DNA from: an uncultured Clostridia bacterium
GTDB lineage: Bacteria; Bacillota_A; Clostridia; TANB77; CAG-508
Length of the DNA: 42,162 bases
Direction: 5' to 3'
NCBI GenBank assembly: GCA_947629855.1
Contig: CANRFI010000006.1
Span: forward strand, 1 to 42,162
Shown: positions 9,084 through 17,978 of the stretch, one piece after another
Numbering within the stretch: the stretch's first letter is position 1
How the letters are laid out: each line of letters begins with the position of its first letter
Program-made: the position numbers and the translations under genes
Notes under the pieces: generated by a model
What the model was told of the DNA's origin: nothing
What the model saw: only the letters and a program-made list of their open reading frames with translations
Databases searched by the model: none

Positions 9084-10631
9084 ATGAAAGCATTAATCAG
9101 TGTATCAGACAAAACAGGAATTGTTGAATTTGCTAAAAGATTAGAAAAACAAGGAGTAGAAATTATATCAACAGGAGGAACTTACAAAAAGCTAAAAGAA
9201 GAAGGAGTTAAAGTAATGGAAATATCAGAATTAACTGGTTTTCCAGAATGCTTAGATGGAAGAGTAAAAACACTTCATCCAGTAGTTCATGCAGGAATTT
9301 TAGCAAGAAGAGATAAACAAGAACATATGAAACAACTAGAAGATTTAAAAATAGACACAATTGACTTTGTAGTAGTAAATTTATATCCATTTAAACAAAC
9401 AATTTTAAAAGAAGGAGTAACATTAGAAGAATCAATAGAAAATATTGATATTGGAGGACCAACAATGCTTCGTAGTGCTGCTAAAAATTATCAAGATGTT
9501 ACAGTAATTACAAATCCAGAAGACTATGAAGTTGTTTTAAAAGAATTAGAAGAAAATGGACAAGTTTCAAAAGATACAAAATTTAAATTAATGCAAGCAG
9601 TATTTGAACATACAGCAAATTATGATGCTATGATAGCAAACTATATAAAAGAACAAAGAAAAGATGAAAGTATGCCAGAAAAATTAACATTAACATATGA
9701 AAAAGTTCAAGAAATGCGTTATGGTGAAAACCCACATCAAAAAGCAGCTTTATATAAAGAAGTTGGAAAATGTGAAGGATCATTGACAACAGCAAAACAA
9801 CTAAATGGAAAAGAATTATCATTCAATAATATTAATGATACAAATGGAGCTTTAGAACTATTGAAAGAATTTGATGAGCCAACAGTTGTTGCTTGTAAAC
9901 ATGGTAATCCATGTGGAGTAGGAAGTAGTAATAATATTTATGAAGCGTGGAAAAAAGCATTTTCAGCAGACAAAACATCTATCTTTGGTGGAATTGTTGT
10001 AGCAAATGAAGAAGTAAATGTAAAAATGGCAGAAGAAATGAGTGAAATCTTTTTAGAGGTAATTGTAGCACCATCTTATGAAAAAGAAGCATTAGAAATA
10101 TTAAAAGCAAAGAAAAATGTTAGAATATTAGAACTTCCAGAAATCAAAGTAAAACAAAAAGAAACAGCATATGATATTAAGAAAATAAATGGAGGAGCAA
10201 TTGTTCAAACAATTGATTCTAAGTTATTAGATGAATATGAAGTAGTAACAGATGTTAAGCCAAGCAAAGAACAAATGGAGGACTTATTATTTACTTGGAA
10301 AATAGTAAAATATGTTAAATCAAATGGAATTGCACTAGGAAAAAATAAACAATCAATCGGTATAGGTCCAGGTCAAGTAAATAGAATTTGGGCAACAAAA
10401 CAAGCAATCGAGCATAGTGAAGAATTAATTGAAAAAGGAATAACAGAAGGTGCAGTATTAGCATCAGATGCATTTTTCCCATTTTCAGATTGTGTAGAAG
10501 AAGCACACAAAGCAGGAATTAAAGCAGTAATACAACCAGGAGGATCAATAAAAGATCAAGATTCAATTGATAAATGCAATGAATATGGAATTGCAATGAT
10601 ATTTACAAAAATGAGACATTTTAGACATTAA
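9084..10631 (+). CDS. purH: bifunctional AICAR formyltransferase/IMP cyclohydrolase
   Basis: PurH catalyses the last two steps of de novo IMP synthesis. The N-terminal MGS-like cyclohydrolase domain starts [17 protein letters not shown] with STGGT at about residues 30-34 and GRVKTLHP. The transformylase domain contains RYGENPHQ at about 212-219, CKHGNPCGV with the catalytic His, and ends DAFFPFSD...QPGGS and MRHFRH. At 515 residues it is full length. The ATG follows TAGGAGG. The single CGG in the sequence (10358) is out of frame. It heads a close unit with hpt (21 bases on) and uvrC. Confidence 0.97.
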   Translation: MKALISVSDKTGIVEFAKRLEKQGVEIISTGGTYKKLKEEGVKVMEISELTGFPECLDGRVKTLHPVVHAGILARRDKQEHMKQLEDLKIDTIDFVVVNLYPFKQTILKEGVTLEESIENIDIGGPTMLRSAAKNYQDVTVITNPEDYEVVLKELEENGQVSKDTKFKLMQAVFEHTANYDAMIANYIKEQRKDESMPEKLTLTYEKVQEMRYGENPHQKAALYKEVGKCEGSLTTAKQLNGKELSFNNINDTNGALELLKEFDEPTVVACKHGNPCGVGSSNNIYEAWKKAFSADKTSIFGGIVVANEEVNVKMAEEMSEIFLEVIVAPSYEKEALEILKAKKNVRILELPEIKVKQKETAYDIKKINGGAIVQTIDSKLLDEYEVVTDVKPSKEQMEDLLFTWKIVKYVKSNGIALGKNKQSIGIGPGQVNRIWATKQAIEHSEELIEKGITEGAVLASDAFFPFSDCVEEAHKAGIKAVIQPGGSIKDQDSIDKCNEYGIAMIFTKMRHFRH

Positions 10632-10652
10632 TAAAAAAGGAGAAATAATATA

Positions 10653-11165
10653 ATGAATGATATTAAAGTATTAATTGATAAACATACATTAGATGAAAGA
10701 ATTAGAGAATTAGGAAAGCAAATTGAAAAAGATTATGAAGGAAAAGAAATTGTTTTAATTGGACTATTAAAAGGTTCTGTTATGTTTTTAGCTGAACTTG
10801 CAGAAAATATTTCAAATGATGTAGGACTTGATTTTATGGATGTGTCTAGCTATAAAGGAAAAGAAAGCACAGGAAATATAAGAATTAATAAAGATATCAG
10901 AGATTCAATTGAAGGAAAAGATGTTATTATTGTTGAAGATATTATTGACACAGGAAGAACACTATCAAATGTAGTACAATATCTAAAACAAAAATCTCCT
11001 AATAGTATAAAAATAGTTACAATGCTATCAAAACCAGCAAGAAGAGAAGTAGATATTAAAGTAGATTATATAGGGTTTGAAATTGAAGATAAATTTGTAG
11101 TAGGCTATGGATTAGACTATAATGAAAAATACAGAAATCTTCCATATATAGGTTATATTGAATAA
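10653..11165 (+). CDS. hpt: hypoxanthine-guanine phosphoribosyltransferase
   Basis: This 170-residue type I phosphoribosyltransferase salvages hypoxanthine and guanine with PRPP. The PRPP-binding motif VIIVEDIIDTGRTL is at about residues 90-103. The N-terminal LIGLLKGSVMFLAEL is typical of Hpt, and the C-terminal base-binding region VDYIGFEIEDKFVVGYGLDY is intact. It lies 21 bases after purH, preceded by AAAGGAGAA, so synthesis and salvage of IMP are linked in one transcript. It is 11 bases before uvrC. Confidence 0.97.
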   Translation: MNDIKVLIDKHTLDERIRELGKQIEKDYEGKEIVLIGLLKGSVMFLAELAENISNDVGLDFMDVSSYKGKESTGNIRINKDIRDSIEGKDVIIVEDIIDTGRTLSNVVQYLKQKSPNSIKIVTMLSKPARREVDIKVDYIGFEIEDKFVVGYGLDYNEKYRNLPYIGYIE

Positions 11166-11176
11166 AAGGAGCATAT

Positions 11177-12964
11177 ATGTTTAATATCGAAGAAGAGCTA
11201 AAAAAATTGCCTAACAAACCAGGTGTATATGTTATGAAAGATAAAAATGATAATATCATATATGTAGGGAAAGCAATTTCTTTAAAAAATAGAGTTAGGC
11301 AATATTTTAGAAAAAACAATAAGACAGCAAGAATTGAAAAAATGGTAAGTTTAATAGACCATTTTGAATATATAGTTGTAGATAATGAAGCAGAGGCATT
11401 AATTTTGGAATGTAATTTAATTAAAAAGAACAGACCAAAATTTAATGTCTTATTAAAAGATGATAAAACTTATCCTTATATTAAAATTGATTTATCACAA
11501 GATTATCCAGGTGTATTTATTACAAGGCGAATTATAAAAGATGGGTCCAAATATTTTGGACCTTATGCTAATCCTGGTGCAGCTAAAGAAATGGTAACAT
11601 TTATTAAAGAAAAATATAAAATTCGCCAATGCAAAACTTTAAAAGAAAGAACAAGGCCATGCTTAAATTACCATATTAATAAGTGCTTAGCACCCTGTAT
11701 GGGATATGTAACAAAAGAAGAATATAGAGAGCAAATTGATGAAATTATAGACTTGTTAGATGGAAAAATAGAAAAAGTAGTAAAAGAATTAGAAAAACAG
11801 ATGGAAGAGGCATCACTAAAATTAGACTATGAAAAACCTGCATATATTAGAGATAAAATCCAAGCAATTAAAAGAGTATCAGAAAGACAAAAGGTATCCA
11901 ATTTATCTGAAAATAGCATTGATGTTATTGGAATTGCAAAATCAGAACTACAAGTGTGCATTGAAATTTTCTTTGTTAGAGGAAGTAAAATGATAGGAAG
12001 AGAGCACTATTTTTATAGTGACTTAAAAGATATGGATAATAAGGAAATTTTATCTGGATTTATAAAACAATATTATCTTGAAAATCCTAATATTCCAAAT
12101 AAAATTATGATAAGAGAAGAAATAGAAGATAAAAAAGCAATTGAAGAATGGTTATCAACAAGTTTGGGAAGAAAAGTGGAAATAAAAACTCCTAAAAAAG
12201 GTGAAAAGTTACGATTTGTTGAAATGGCAGAAATGAACAGTAAAGTAACTTTAGAAAACAAAGAAAAAGACAAAAACGAAAATCTACTTGAATTAAAGCA
12301 GGTATTACAGTTAAAAAAATTACCGAGAAAGATTGAAACATTTGATATATCTAATATTTCTGGAGAATATATGGTGGCAGGAATGTGCGTAATGCAAGAT
12401 GGAGAAATAAAAAAGAACTTATCAAGAAGGTTTAAAATAAAAACAGTATTTACGCAAGATGACCCAAGATGTACAGAAGAAGTAATTACAAGAAGATTAA
12501 AACATTCTATAGAAAATCCAAATGGTGGCTTTGGCAAACTTCCAGATGTTATTTTTGCAGATGGAGGAATTACACAAATAAGAGCAATTAGAAAAGCAAT
12601 TGAAAAAGTTGATAAAAATTTAGACATACCAGTATTTGGAATGGTTAAAAATGATAAACACCAAACAAAAGCATTAATAGACGAAAATAGAAAAGAAATA
12701 AAATTATCACAAAACTTAATGAACTTAATTACTAAATTCCAAGATACAGTACATAATACAGCAATTACTTATCATAGAAAACTGAGAGACAAACAAATAA
12801 CTAAATCAGAATTAGATGAAATTAAAGGGATTGGAGAAGCAAAGAAGAAAGCACTATTGAAACACTTTGGAAGTGTAGAAAAAATAAAAGAAGCAAACTT
12901 AGAACAATTAATGCAAGTAAAGGGAATAAGCAAAGAAATTGCTAAAAAGATTTTAGAAAAATAA
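11177..12964 (+). CDS. uvrC: excinuclease ABC subunit C
   Basis: UvrC makes both incisions in nucleotide excision repair. The GIY-YIG nuclease domain is at the N-terminus (KPGVYVMKDKNDNIIYVGKA, about residues 13-32). A UVR motif is near residue 210, and the RNase H-like second nuclease includes FDISNISGEYMVAGM and FADGGITQIRA. Tandem helix-hairpin-helix motifs (IKGIGEAKKKALLKHFGS and VKGISKEIAKKI) close the protein. It has 595 residues, full length. The ATG follows AAAGGAGC. The stop codon lies inside a perfect palindromic terminator. Confidence 0.97.
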   Translation: MFNIEEELKKLPNKPGVYVMKDKNDNIIYVGKAISLKNRVRQYFRKNNKTARIEKMVSLIDHFEYIVVDNEAEALILECNLIKKNRPKFNVLLKDDKTYPYIKIDLSQDYPGVFITRRIIKDGSKYFGPYANPGAAKEMVTFIKEKYKIRQCKTLKERTRPCLNYHINKCLAPCMGYVTKEEYREQIDEIIDLLDGKIEKVVKELEKQMEEASLKLDYEKPAYIRDKIQAIKRVSERQKVSNLSENSIDVIGIAKSELQVCIEIFFVRGSKMIGREHYFYSDLKDMDNKEILSGFIKQYYLENPNIPNKIMIREEIEDKKAIEEWLSTSLGRKVEIKTPKKGEKLRFVEMAEMNSKVTLENKEKDKNENLLELKQVLQLKKLPRKIETFDISNISGEYMVAGMCVMQDGEIKKNLSRRFKIKTVFTQDDPRCTEEVITRRLKHSIENPNGGFGKLPDVIFADGGITQIRAIRKAIEKVDKNLDIPVFGMVKNDKHQTKALIDENRKEIKLSQNLMNLITKFQDTVHNTAITYHRKLRDKQITKSELDEIKGIGEAKKKALLKHFGSVEKIKEANLEQLMQVKGISKEIAKKILEK

Positions 12965-12998
12965 AGGTTGAGAGGAATTAATTCCTCTCAACCTTTAT
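12961..12998. terminator. 38-bp perfect palindromic bidirectional terminator
   Basis: The whole span from ATAAAGGTTGAGAGGAATT to its exact reverse complement is a perfect palindrome. It contains both the uvrC stop (12962-12964) and the stop of the convergent small gene (12978-12980). Confidence 0.9.
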
Positions 12999-13157
12999 GT
13001 GTTTACGATTTTTTTGCAGTCTTCTTATATCAGCTAAGAACTGCATAGCACCATAACGCTCATACAAGTCTTTCTGAATAGGTCGAACGCAAAAAAGGTA
13101 GTTTACAATTGCAATAACAATTGCAGTAAACACAGTTGATACTATAACTTTTTTCAT
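12978..13157 (-). CDS. small orphan membrane protein (59 aa)
   Basis: The protein starts MKKVIVSTVFTAIVIAIV, a single N-terminal membrane helix, followed by a basic tail rich in Arg and Lys ending RKHIKVERN. I recognise no family. The start at 13157 is preceded by AAAGGAGG; a TTG further upstream (13184) lies before that site and is not used. It has its own consensus promoter (13245-13217), ribosome binding site and palindromic terminator. Codon use is unlike the neighbours (CGC, CTC and GTC appear). It has no CGG codon. It is one of three such small stand-alone units in the window. Confidence 0.6.
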   Translation of the reverse strand: MKKVIVSTVFTAIVIAIVNYLFCVRPIQKDLYERYGAMQFLADIRRLQKNRKHIKVERN

Positions 13158-13216
13158 AGGAATACCTCCTTTGAAAAAATGCAAGGGACTATACCCCGTT
13201 TACAAGTAACGTAAAT

Positions 13217-13245
13217 ATTATAACACAAATTAGTAATATTTTCAA
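13217..13245 (-). promoter_or_regulatory. SigA promoter of the 59-aa orphan gene
   Basis: On the minus strand TTGAAA (13245-13240) and TATAAT (13222-13217) are separated by exactly 17 bases, a near-perfect consensus. Confidence 0.8.
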
Positions 13246-13282
13246 ATGTTATGCATATATATAATATAAAGGGGGAATAAAA

Positions 13283-13492
13283 ATGGAATACGCAAAAGAT
13301 GAATTTTTTAAAATTAGGTATAATACGAAATTAAATAGGCTTCAAATAAAAAAGGAAGCGTGGACAAGCAGAATTTATGAAAAAATAAAAACACATAAAT
13401 TAATTACGACTGTAGTTTTAGCATTTTTAATATTTTCTACAATCAATATTATTATGATTTATAACTTTATGAAAATTTTACAAGGAATATAA
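13283..13492 (+). CDS. small hypothetical membrane protein (69 aa)
   Basis: The frame has a charged N-terminal half with about 40 residues rich in Lys and Arg, then one hydrophobic helix (ITTVVLAFLIFSTINIIMIY) and a short tail. It may sit with its N-terminus in the cytoplasm. AAAGGGGGAAT precedes the ATG. I do not recognise a family. Codon use is like that of the AT-rich neighbours, unlike the divergent small gene before it. Confidence 0.6.
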   Translation: MEYAKDEFFKIRYNTKLNRLQIKKEAWTSRIYEKIKTHKLITTVVLAFLIFSTINIIMIYNFMKILQGI

Positions 13493-13499
13493 GTAAATA

Positions 13500-13528
13500 T
13501 TGAAAACAATAGAAAAATATGGTAAAAT
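13500..13528 (+). promoter_or_regulatory. promoter of the methyltransferase-pseudouridine synthase pair
   Basis: TTGAAA at 13500-13505 and TAAAAT at 13523-13528 are 17 bases apart. The predicted transcript would start about 13535, less than 30 bases before the ATG at 13563. Confidence 0.55.
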
Positions 13529-13557
13529 AATACTATTCTAAGGAAAGGAATAGTATT
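13529..13557 (+). promoter_or_regulatory. 5' hairpin with the ribosome binding site in its loop
   Basis: AATACTATTC (13529-13538) pairs with GAATAGTATT (13548-13557). The AAGGAAAGG ribosome binding site lies mostly in the loop, directly upstream of the ATG at 13563. It could instead be the terminator of the preceding small gene, since a T-run follows. Confidence 0.5.
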
Positions 13558-13562
13558 TTTTA

Positions 13563-14435
13563 ATGAAAGTAGCAAATGAATGGAAAGAATATAAAATACT
13601 TGACATGGCAAATGGAGAAAAATTAGAAAAATGGGGAGATATAACTTTAATAAGGCCAGATCCACAAATAATTTGGAAAGATAAAAGTTTTCCAAATAAA
13701 TGGAAACAAGTAAATGCAACTTACCATAGAAGCAAAACTGGTGGTGGTTCGTGGGAATTCAAAAAGCAAATGCCAAAAAATTGGCAAGTACATTATAAAA
13801 ATTTAACATTTAATATCAAACCAATGGGATTTAAGCATACAGGACTTTTTCCAGAACAAGCAGTTAATTGGGATTGGATGATAAATAAAATAAAGTCAGC
13901 AAAAAGAGAAATAAAAGTATTAAATTTATTTGCCTATACTGGAGGAGCAACTGTTAGCTGTTTATATGCTGGAGCATCAGTATGCCACGTAGATAGTTCA
14001 AAAGGTATGACAACTTGGGCAAAAGAAAATGTAATATCATCTGGACTAGAAAGCAAACCAGTTCGATTTATAGTAGATGATGTTGTAAAATTTGTAAACC
14101 GTGAAATCAGAAGAGGAAATAAATATGATGCCATTATTATGGACCCACCATCTTATGGAAGAGGTGCAAAAGGAGAAGTATGGCAATTTGAAGAAAACAT
14201 TTATGATCTAGTAGATTTGTGCTCAAAAGTATTATCTGATAATCCATTATTCTTTTTAATAAATTCATATACAACAGGAATATCAAGTACAGTTTTACAA
14301 AATATTTTAAGAGTTACAATAGATAAAAAGTATAAGGGGAAATTAGATTGTGGAGAAATAGGTTTGCCAATGGAAGAATCAAATCTTATATTACCTTGTG
14401 GAATTTATGGAAGATGGGAAAGTAAGGAGAAATAA
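13563..14435 (+). CDS. class I SAM-dependent methyltransferase, RlmI/RlmK-like
   Basis: This 290-residue protein has the SAM-binding motif I VLNLFAYTGGATVSCLYAGA (about residues 119-138) and motif IV DAIIMDPPSYGRG with the DPPS of RNA/protein methyltransferases. The acidic motif II is HVDSS. The pattern FAYTGG plus DPPSYGRG is that of the Methyltrans_SAM family that includes 23S rRNA methyltransferases RlmI and RlmK; no PUA domain is present, so it resembles the catalytic part only. Substrate is inferred. Its stop codon is directly followed by the ATG of an RNA pseudouridine synthase, which supports an rRNA or tRNA modification role. Confidence 0.8.
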   Translation: MKVANEWKEYKILDMANGEKLEKWGDITLIRPDPQIIWKDKSFPNKWKQVNATYHRSKTGGGSWEFKKQMPKNWQVHYKNLTFNIKPMGFKHTGLFPEQAVNWDWMINKIKSAKREIKVLNLFAYTGGATVSCLYAGASVCHVDSSKGMTTWAKENVISSGLESKPVRFIVDDVVKFVNREIRRGNKYDAIIMDPPSYGRGAKGEVWQFEENIYDLVDLCSKVLSDNPLFFLINSYTTGISSTVLQNILRVTIDKKYKGKLDCGEIGLPMEESNLILPCGIYGRWESKEK

Positions 14436-15110
14436 ATGCAAGATTTAAAAATATTATATGAAGACAATCACATAATCGTAGTAGAAAAAAAGCCTAACAT
14501 TCCATCACAAGCAGATAAAACAGAAGATATAGATATGTTAACAATTGTAAAAGAATATATAAAAGAAAAATATAAAAAACCAGGAAATGTATATTTAGGG
14601 TTGGTCCATAGATTAGACAGACCAGTAGGTGGAATAATGGTATTTGCAAAGACTTCTAAAGCAGCTTCCAGATTAAGTAATCAGGTGAGAAAGAAAATTT
14701 TTGAAAAGAAATATTTAGCAGTAGTAGATGGAAAAGTAGAACCAAAAGAAGGAATTTTAGAAGATTATTTATATAAAGATGAGAGAAATAATGCTAGTAA
14801 AGTAGTAAATAAAGATAAGAAAAATGCCAAATTTGCGAAACTTGATTACAAAGTATTAAAATATAATGAAGTAAAAAACTTAAGTTTATTAGAGATTAAT
14901 TTACATACAGGAAGACATCATCAAATAAGAGTTCAATTATCAAATTTTGGTCATAGTATTTTTGGCGACCAAAAGTATGGAAAAAGAGGTCAAGGCAAAC
15001 AAATTGCCTTATGGGCATATAAACTTTCAATTGAACATCCAATTACTAAAAAACAAATGACATTTGAAGATTTTCCAGAGCCAAATGGCACTTGGTGTAT
15101 TTTAAAGTAA
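14436..15110 (+). CDS. RluA-family pseudouridine synthase
   Basis: The 224-residue enzyme has the catalytic motif HRLDRPVGGIMVFAKT at about residues 62-77 with the invariant Asp, preceded by VEKKPNIPSQ. Later motifs LLEINLHTGRHHQIRVQLS and GHSIFGDQKYG are those of the RluA/RluD family. It lacks the N-terminal S4 domain. It isomerises uridine to pseudouridine in rRNA or tRNA; the exact target cannot be read here. The ATG follows the previous stop directly, with AAGGAG upstream, so the two modification enzymes are translationally coupled. Confidence 0.9.
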   Translation: MQDLKILYEDNHIIVVEKKPNIPSQADKTEDIDMLTIVKEYIKEKYKKPGNVYLGLVHRLDRPVGGIMVFAKTSKAASRLSNQVRKKIFEKKYLAVVDGKVEPKEGILEDYLYKDERNNASKVVNKDKKNAKFAKLDYKVLKYNEVKNLSLLEINLHTGRHHQIRVQLSNFGHSIFGDQKYGKRGQGKQIALWAYKLSIEHPITKKQMTFEDFPEPNGTWCILK

Positions 15111-15181
15111 AGCATAAGAAGTAATAATTATAATAAAAAAGAGAGAATTTAGGATGTTATAGAATAAATTTCCAAAAATAT

Positions 15182-15210
15182 TTGCAATTTATAAAAAATT
15201 GTGTTACAAT
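15182..15210 (+). promoter_or_regulatory. SigA promoter of secG
   Basis: TTGCAA at 15182-15187 and TACAAT at 15205-15210 are separated by 17 bases, 45 bases before the start codon. Confidence 0.55.
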
Positions 15211-15254
15211 ATTCAAGTAAAATGAAAAAGCATAAACTGCAGGGAGGAAAATAA

Positions 15255-15506
15255 ATGGAAATAGCAAAAGGAATATTAATAGTAATCTACTTTATTGTAG
15301 CTATCGCCTTAATAGTACTAACACTAATACAATCAAAAGAAGATGAAGGCTTATCATCTACAATAACAGGTTCATCAACAAATAATTTTTATGAGAAAAA
15401 TAAAGGAAGAACCAAAGAAGGAAAACAAAAAAGATGGACAATAATATTAGCAGTTATATTTGCAATATTAACAATAGCATTAGGTATTTTATATATGGCA
15501 AAATAG
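15255..15506 (+). CDS. secG: preprotein translocase subunit SecG
   Basis: This 83-residue protein has two membrane helices (residues about 5-24 and 62-80) joined by a polar loop with EDEGLSSTITGSS, corresponding to the conserved G-L-S/G-x-x-x-G-x-S loop of SecG. It is the small accessory subunit of the SecYEG channel. AGGGAGG precedes the ATG. It lies just upstream of rnr, as in many Firmicutes, with a weak terminator between them. Confidence 0.93.
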   Translation: MEIAKGILIVIYFIVAIALIVLTLIQSKEDEGLSSTITGSSTNNFYEKNKGRTKEGKQKRWTIILAVIFAILTIALGILYMAK

Positions 15507-15512
15507 AAGTAA

Positions 15513-15552
15513 TAAAAGGAGCAGTTTTTATAATAAATCTGTGCCTTTTTTG
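15513..15552 (+). terminator. weak terminator between secG and rnr
   Basis: AAAAGGAGCAG and CTGTGCCTTTT can form an imperfect stem followed by T's. Read-through into rnr is likely. Confidence 0.45.
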
Positions 15553-15594
15553 TTTATATAATAAAAAATAATAGAAAGGAAAATTGATAAATAG

Positions 15595-17715
15595 ATGGAA
15601 GAACAAGAACAGAAAATTTTAGAACTTATGAAAGACGAAAATTACATACCAATGAAGGCAAAAGAAATAGCAATGATAATGCGAGTACCAAAAAACGAAT
15701 ATGGAGACTTTATAGAACTACTTGGCAAATTAGAACTAGATTTTAAAATACAGAAAAACAGGAAAAGCAAATATCGATTAGTAGACAAAACATATTATGA
15801 TGGTATTTATAAGAAAAATCAAAAAGGCTTTGGTTTTGTCAAGCTAGAAGGTAAAGAAGATGAAATTTATATATCAAAAGAAAATTCTTTAAATGCTTTA
15901 AATGGAGATAGAGTTCTAATTGAAATTTTAGAAGAAGCAAATAAAGTTAAAAGTGCAGAAGCAAGAGTAGTAAAAATTTTAAAGCACGAAAAAGATACTG
16001 TAGTTGGAATTTTTCAAAATAGTAAAAACTTTGGATTTGTTGTACCAGATGATAAAAATTTTGGAACAGATATTTTTATTTCTAAAAAAAATATGGGAAA
16101 AGCAAGAAATAGCCATAAGGTATTAGTAAAAATTATAAAATATCCAGAAAACGGGAAAAAAGCAGAAGGAAAAATAATAGAAGTATTGGGAAATGTAAAT
16201 GAAGCTGGAGTAGATATGCTATCATTAATTAAAGAATATAATTTACCTTCTGTATTTCCAGACAATGTTATAGAAGAAGCAAAAAAGCAAAATAAAAAAT
16301 TAGATGAAAAAGAAGTTGAACAAAGAGTAGACTTTAGAGATAAAGAAATTTTTACAATAGATGGAGAAGATGCAAAGGATTTAGATGATGCAGTAAGAGT
16401 AGAAAAATTAACAAATGGAAATTATAAACTAGAAGTACATATAGCAGATGTAAGTTACTATGTAAGAGAAAATAGCTTATTAGACAATGAGGCATTAATT
16501 AGAGGAACAAGTATTTATATGTTAGGAAGAGTTATTCCTATGCTTCCAAGAGAATTATCTAATGGAATTTGTAGCTTAAACGAAGGGGAAGATCGTTTTA
16601 CATTATCTTGTATAATGGAAATTGATTCAAAAGGTGAAGTTAAATCTTCTGAAATTGTAAAAGGAATTATTAAAGTAACTAAAAGGATGAGCTATACCGA
16701 TGTACAAGCCATTATAGATAATTCTAATGAAAAAATAATAAAAAAATATGCTGATTATATTGAAAATTTTAAACTAATGGAAGAATTAGCTCATATTCTA
16801 AAAAACAAAAGAATGGAACAAGGATATTTAAATCTAGAAATTCCAGAAAGTAAAATTGACTTAGATATAGATGGAAAAGTAACTAATATTTCAAAATATG
16901 AAACAAGCTTTAGTCATGAAATTATTGAACAATTTATGCTTACAGCAAACGAAACAATAGCAGAAAGATTTTTTTGGCTAGAAGCACCATTTATTTATCG
17001 TGTCCACGAAGATCCTGACCAAGAAAAAATCCAAGAATTGAATAAATTTCTATTTAACTTTGGATTAAAAATAAAAACAAATCAAGATAATATTTATCCA
17101 AAAGAATTTGCAAAAATTTTAGAAGATGTAAAAGGAAAAGAAGAAGAAAAAGTAGTATCTAACTTAATATTAAGAACTTTGAAAGTTGCAAGATACGAAG
17201 CAGAAAACAAAGGACACTTTGGAATTGCTAGTAAATACTACTGCCATTTTACCTCTCCAATTAGAAGATATCCAGATTTATTTATACATAGAGTTATATC
17301 AAAATATTTAAAAGAAAATTATAATGTAAATGAAAACTGGATAAATGAGCATAAAACTCAGGCAGAAGAAAGAGCGAAACAATCTTCTGAAAGAGAAAAA
17401 ATTGCAACAAAAGTAGAAAGAGAAGCAGAGGATATTAAAAAAGCTGAATATATGGAAAGCAAAATAGGAGAAGAATACGAAGGAATTATATCTTCTGTAA
17501 CTTCATTTGGAGTTTTTGTTGAGCTAAAAAATACAGTAGAGGGGTTAATAAGATTTGAAGATTTAGGAGACGAATATTTTATTTATGATGAAGATAGAAA
17601 AAGGCTAATTGGAGAAAAAACTAATAAAACCTATAAAATAGGTGATAAAGTAAAAATAAAAGTTAAAAATGCAAGTAAATTATTAAGGCAAATCGATTTT
17701 GAATTAATAAAATAA
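15595..17715 (+). CDS. rnr: ribonuclease R
   Basis: This 706-residue RNase II/RNB-family 3'-5' exoribonuclease degrades structured RNA and takes part in trans-translation quality control. It has an N-terminal winged helix, cold-shock domains (KNQKGFGFVKLEG and NSKNFGFVVPDDKNFG), the RNB catalytic core with TIDGEDAKDLDDAV (metal-binding aspartates, about residues 259-272), HFTSPIRRYPDL, and a C-terminal S1 domain (GEEYEGIISSVTSFGVFVEL). Length is normal. GAAAGGAAAA lies upstream of the ATG. smpB, often next to rnr, is not present downstream here. The only CGG (16152) is out of frame. Confidence 0.97.
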   Translation: MEEQEQKILELMKDENYIPMKAKEIAMIMRVPKNEYGDFIELLGKLELDFKIQKNRKSKYRLVDKTYYDGIYKKNQKGFGFVKLEGKEDEIYISKENSLNALNGDRVLIEILEEANKVKSAEARVVKILKHEKDTVVGIFQNSKNFGFVVPDDKNFGTDIFISKKNMGKARNSHKVLVKIIKYPENGKKAEGKIIEVLGNVNEAGVDMLSLIKEYNLPSVFPDNVIEEAKKQNKKLDEKEVEQRVDFRDKEIFTIDGEDAKDLDDAVRVEKLTNGNYKLEVHIADVSYYVRENSLLDNEALIRGTSIYMLGRVIPMLPRELSNGICSLNEGEDRFTLSCIMEIDSKGEVKSSEIVKGIIKVTKRMSYTDVQAIIDNSNEKIIKKYADYIENFKLMEELAHILKNKRMEQGYLNLEIPESKIDLDIDGKVTNISKYETSFSHEIIEQFMLTANETIAERFFWLEAPFIYRVHEDPDQEKIQELNKFLFNFGLKIKTNQDNIYPKEFAKILEDVKGKEEEKVVSNLILRTLKVARYEAENKGHFGIASKYYCHFTSPIRRYPDLFIHRVISKYLKENYNVNENWINEHKTQAEERAKQSSEREKIATKVEREAEDIKKAEYMESKIGEEYEGIISSVTSFGVFVELKNTVEGLIRFEDLGDEYFIYDEDRKRLIGEKTNKTYKIGDKVKIKVKNASKLLRQIDFELIK

Positions 17716-17738
17716 CATTGAAAATTATAAATATAATA

Positions 17739-17767
17739 AAAATTCCAGTAAAAATTACTGGAATTTT
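17739..17767. terminator. bidirectional terminator between rnr and the ger operon
   Basis: AAAATTCCAGTAA and TTACTGGAATTTT form a 13-bp stem with a 3-base loop between convergent genes, with A- and T-rich flanks. Confidence 0.88.
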
Positions 17768-17776
17768 TATATATAC

Positions 17777-17956
17777 TTAATTTAACCAAACCATCACATT
17801 AGAAAAAATAACTACAAAAATAGAAAAAGTAATTATTACTATACCACCAGATTTATTTTTTATGTTATTTATTTCATATAATGCATATCCAGTTACTTTT
17901 AGTAAAATATAAATACTAATAATCAAAAATAAAATATGATATACAAAATTTGGCAA
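17777..17956 (-). CDS. small two-helix membrane protein, candidate germinant receptor D subunit
   Basis: This short frame starts with TTG at 17956 after AAGGAGGGAATAT and encodes 59 residues: MPNFVYHILFLIISIYILLK (helix 1), a polar loop with YEINNIKNKSG, and GIVIITFSIFVVIFSNVMVW (helix 2). It begins 22 bases after the gerKC stop and is read in the same direction, so it is the fourth gene of the operon. Small two-helix D proteins encoded with ger operons are known in Bacillus to modulate germination. The size, topology and position fit; sequence similarity to known D proteins cannot be judged here. Because of its TTG start and small size it is easily missed. Confidence 0.68.
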   Translation of the reverse strand: MPNFVYHILFLIISIYILLKVTGYALYEINNIKNKSGGIVIITFSIFVVIFSNVMVWLN

Positions 17957-17978
17957 AATATTCCCTCCTTACGAAATT

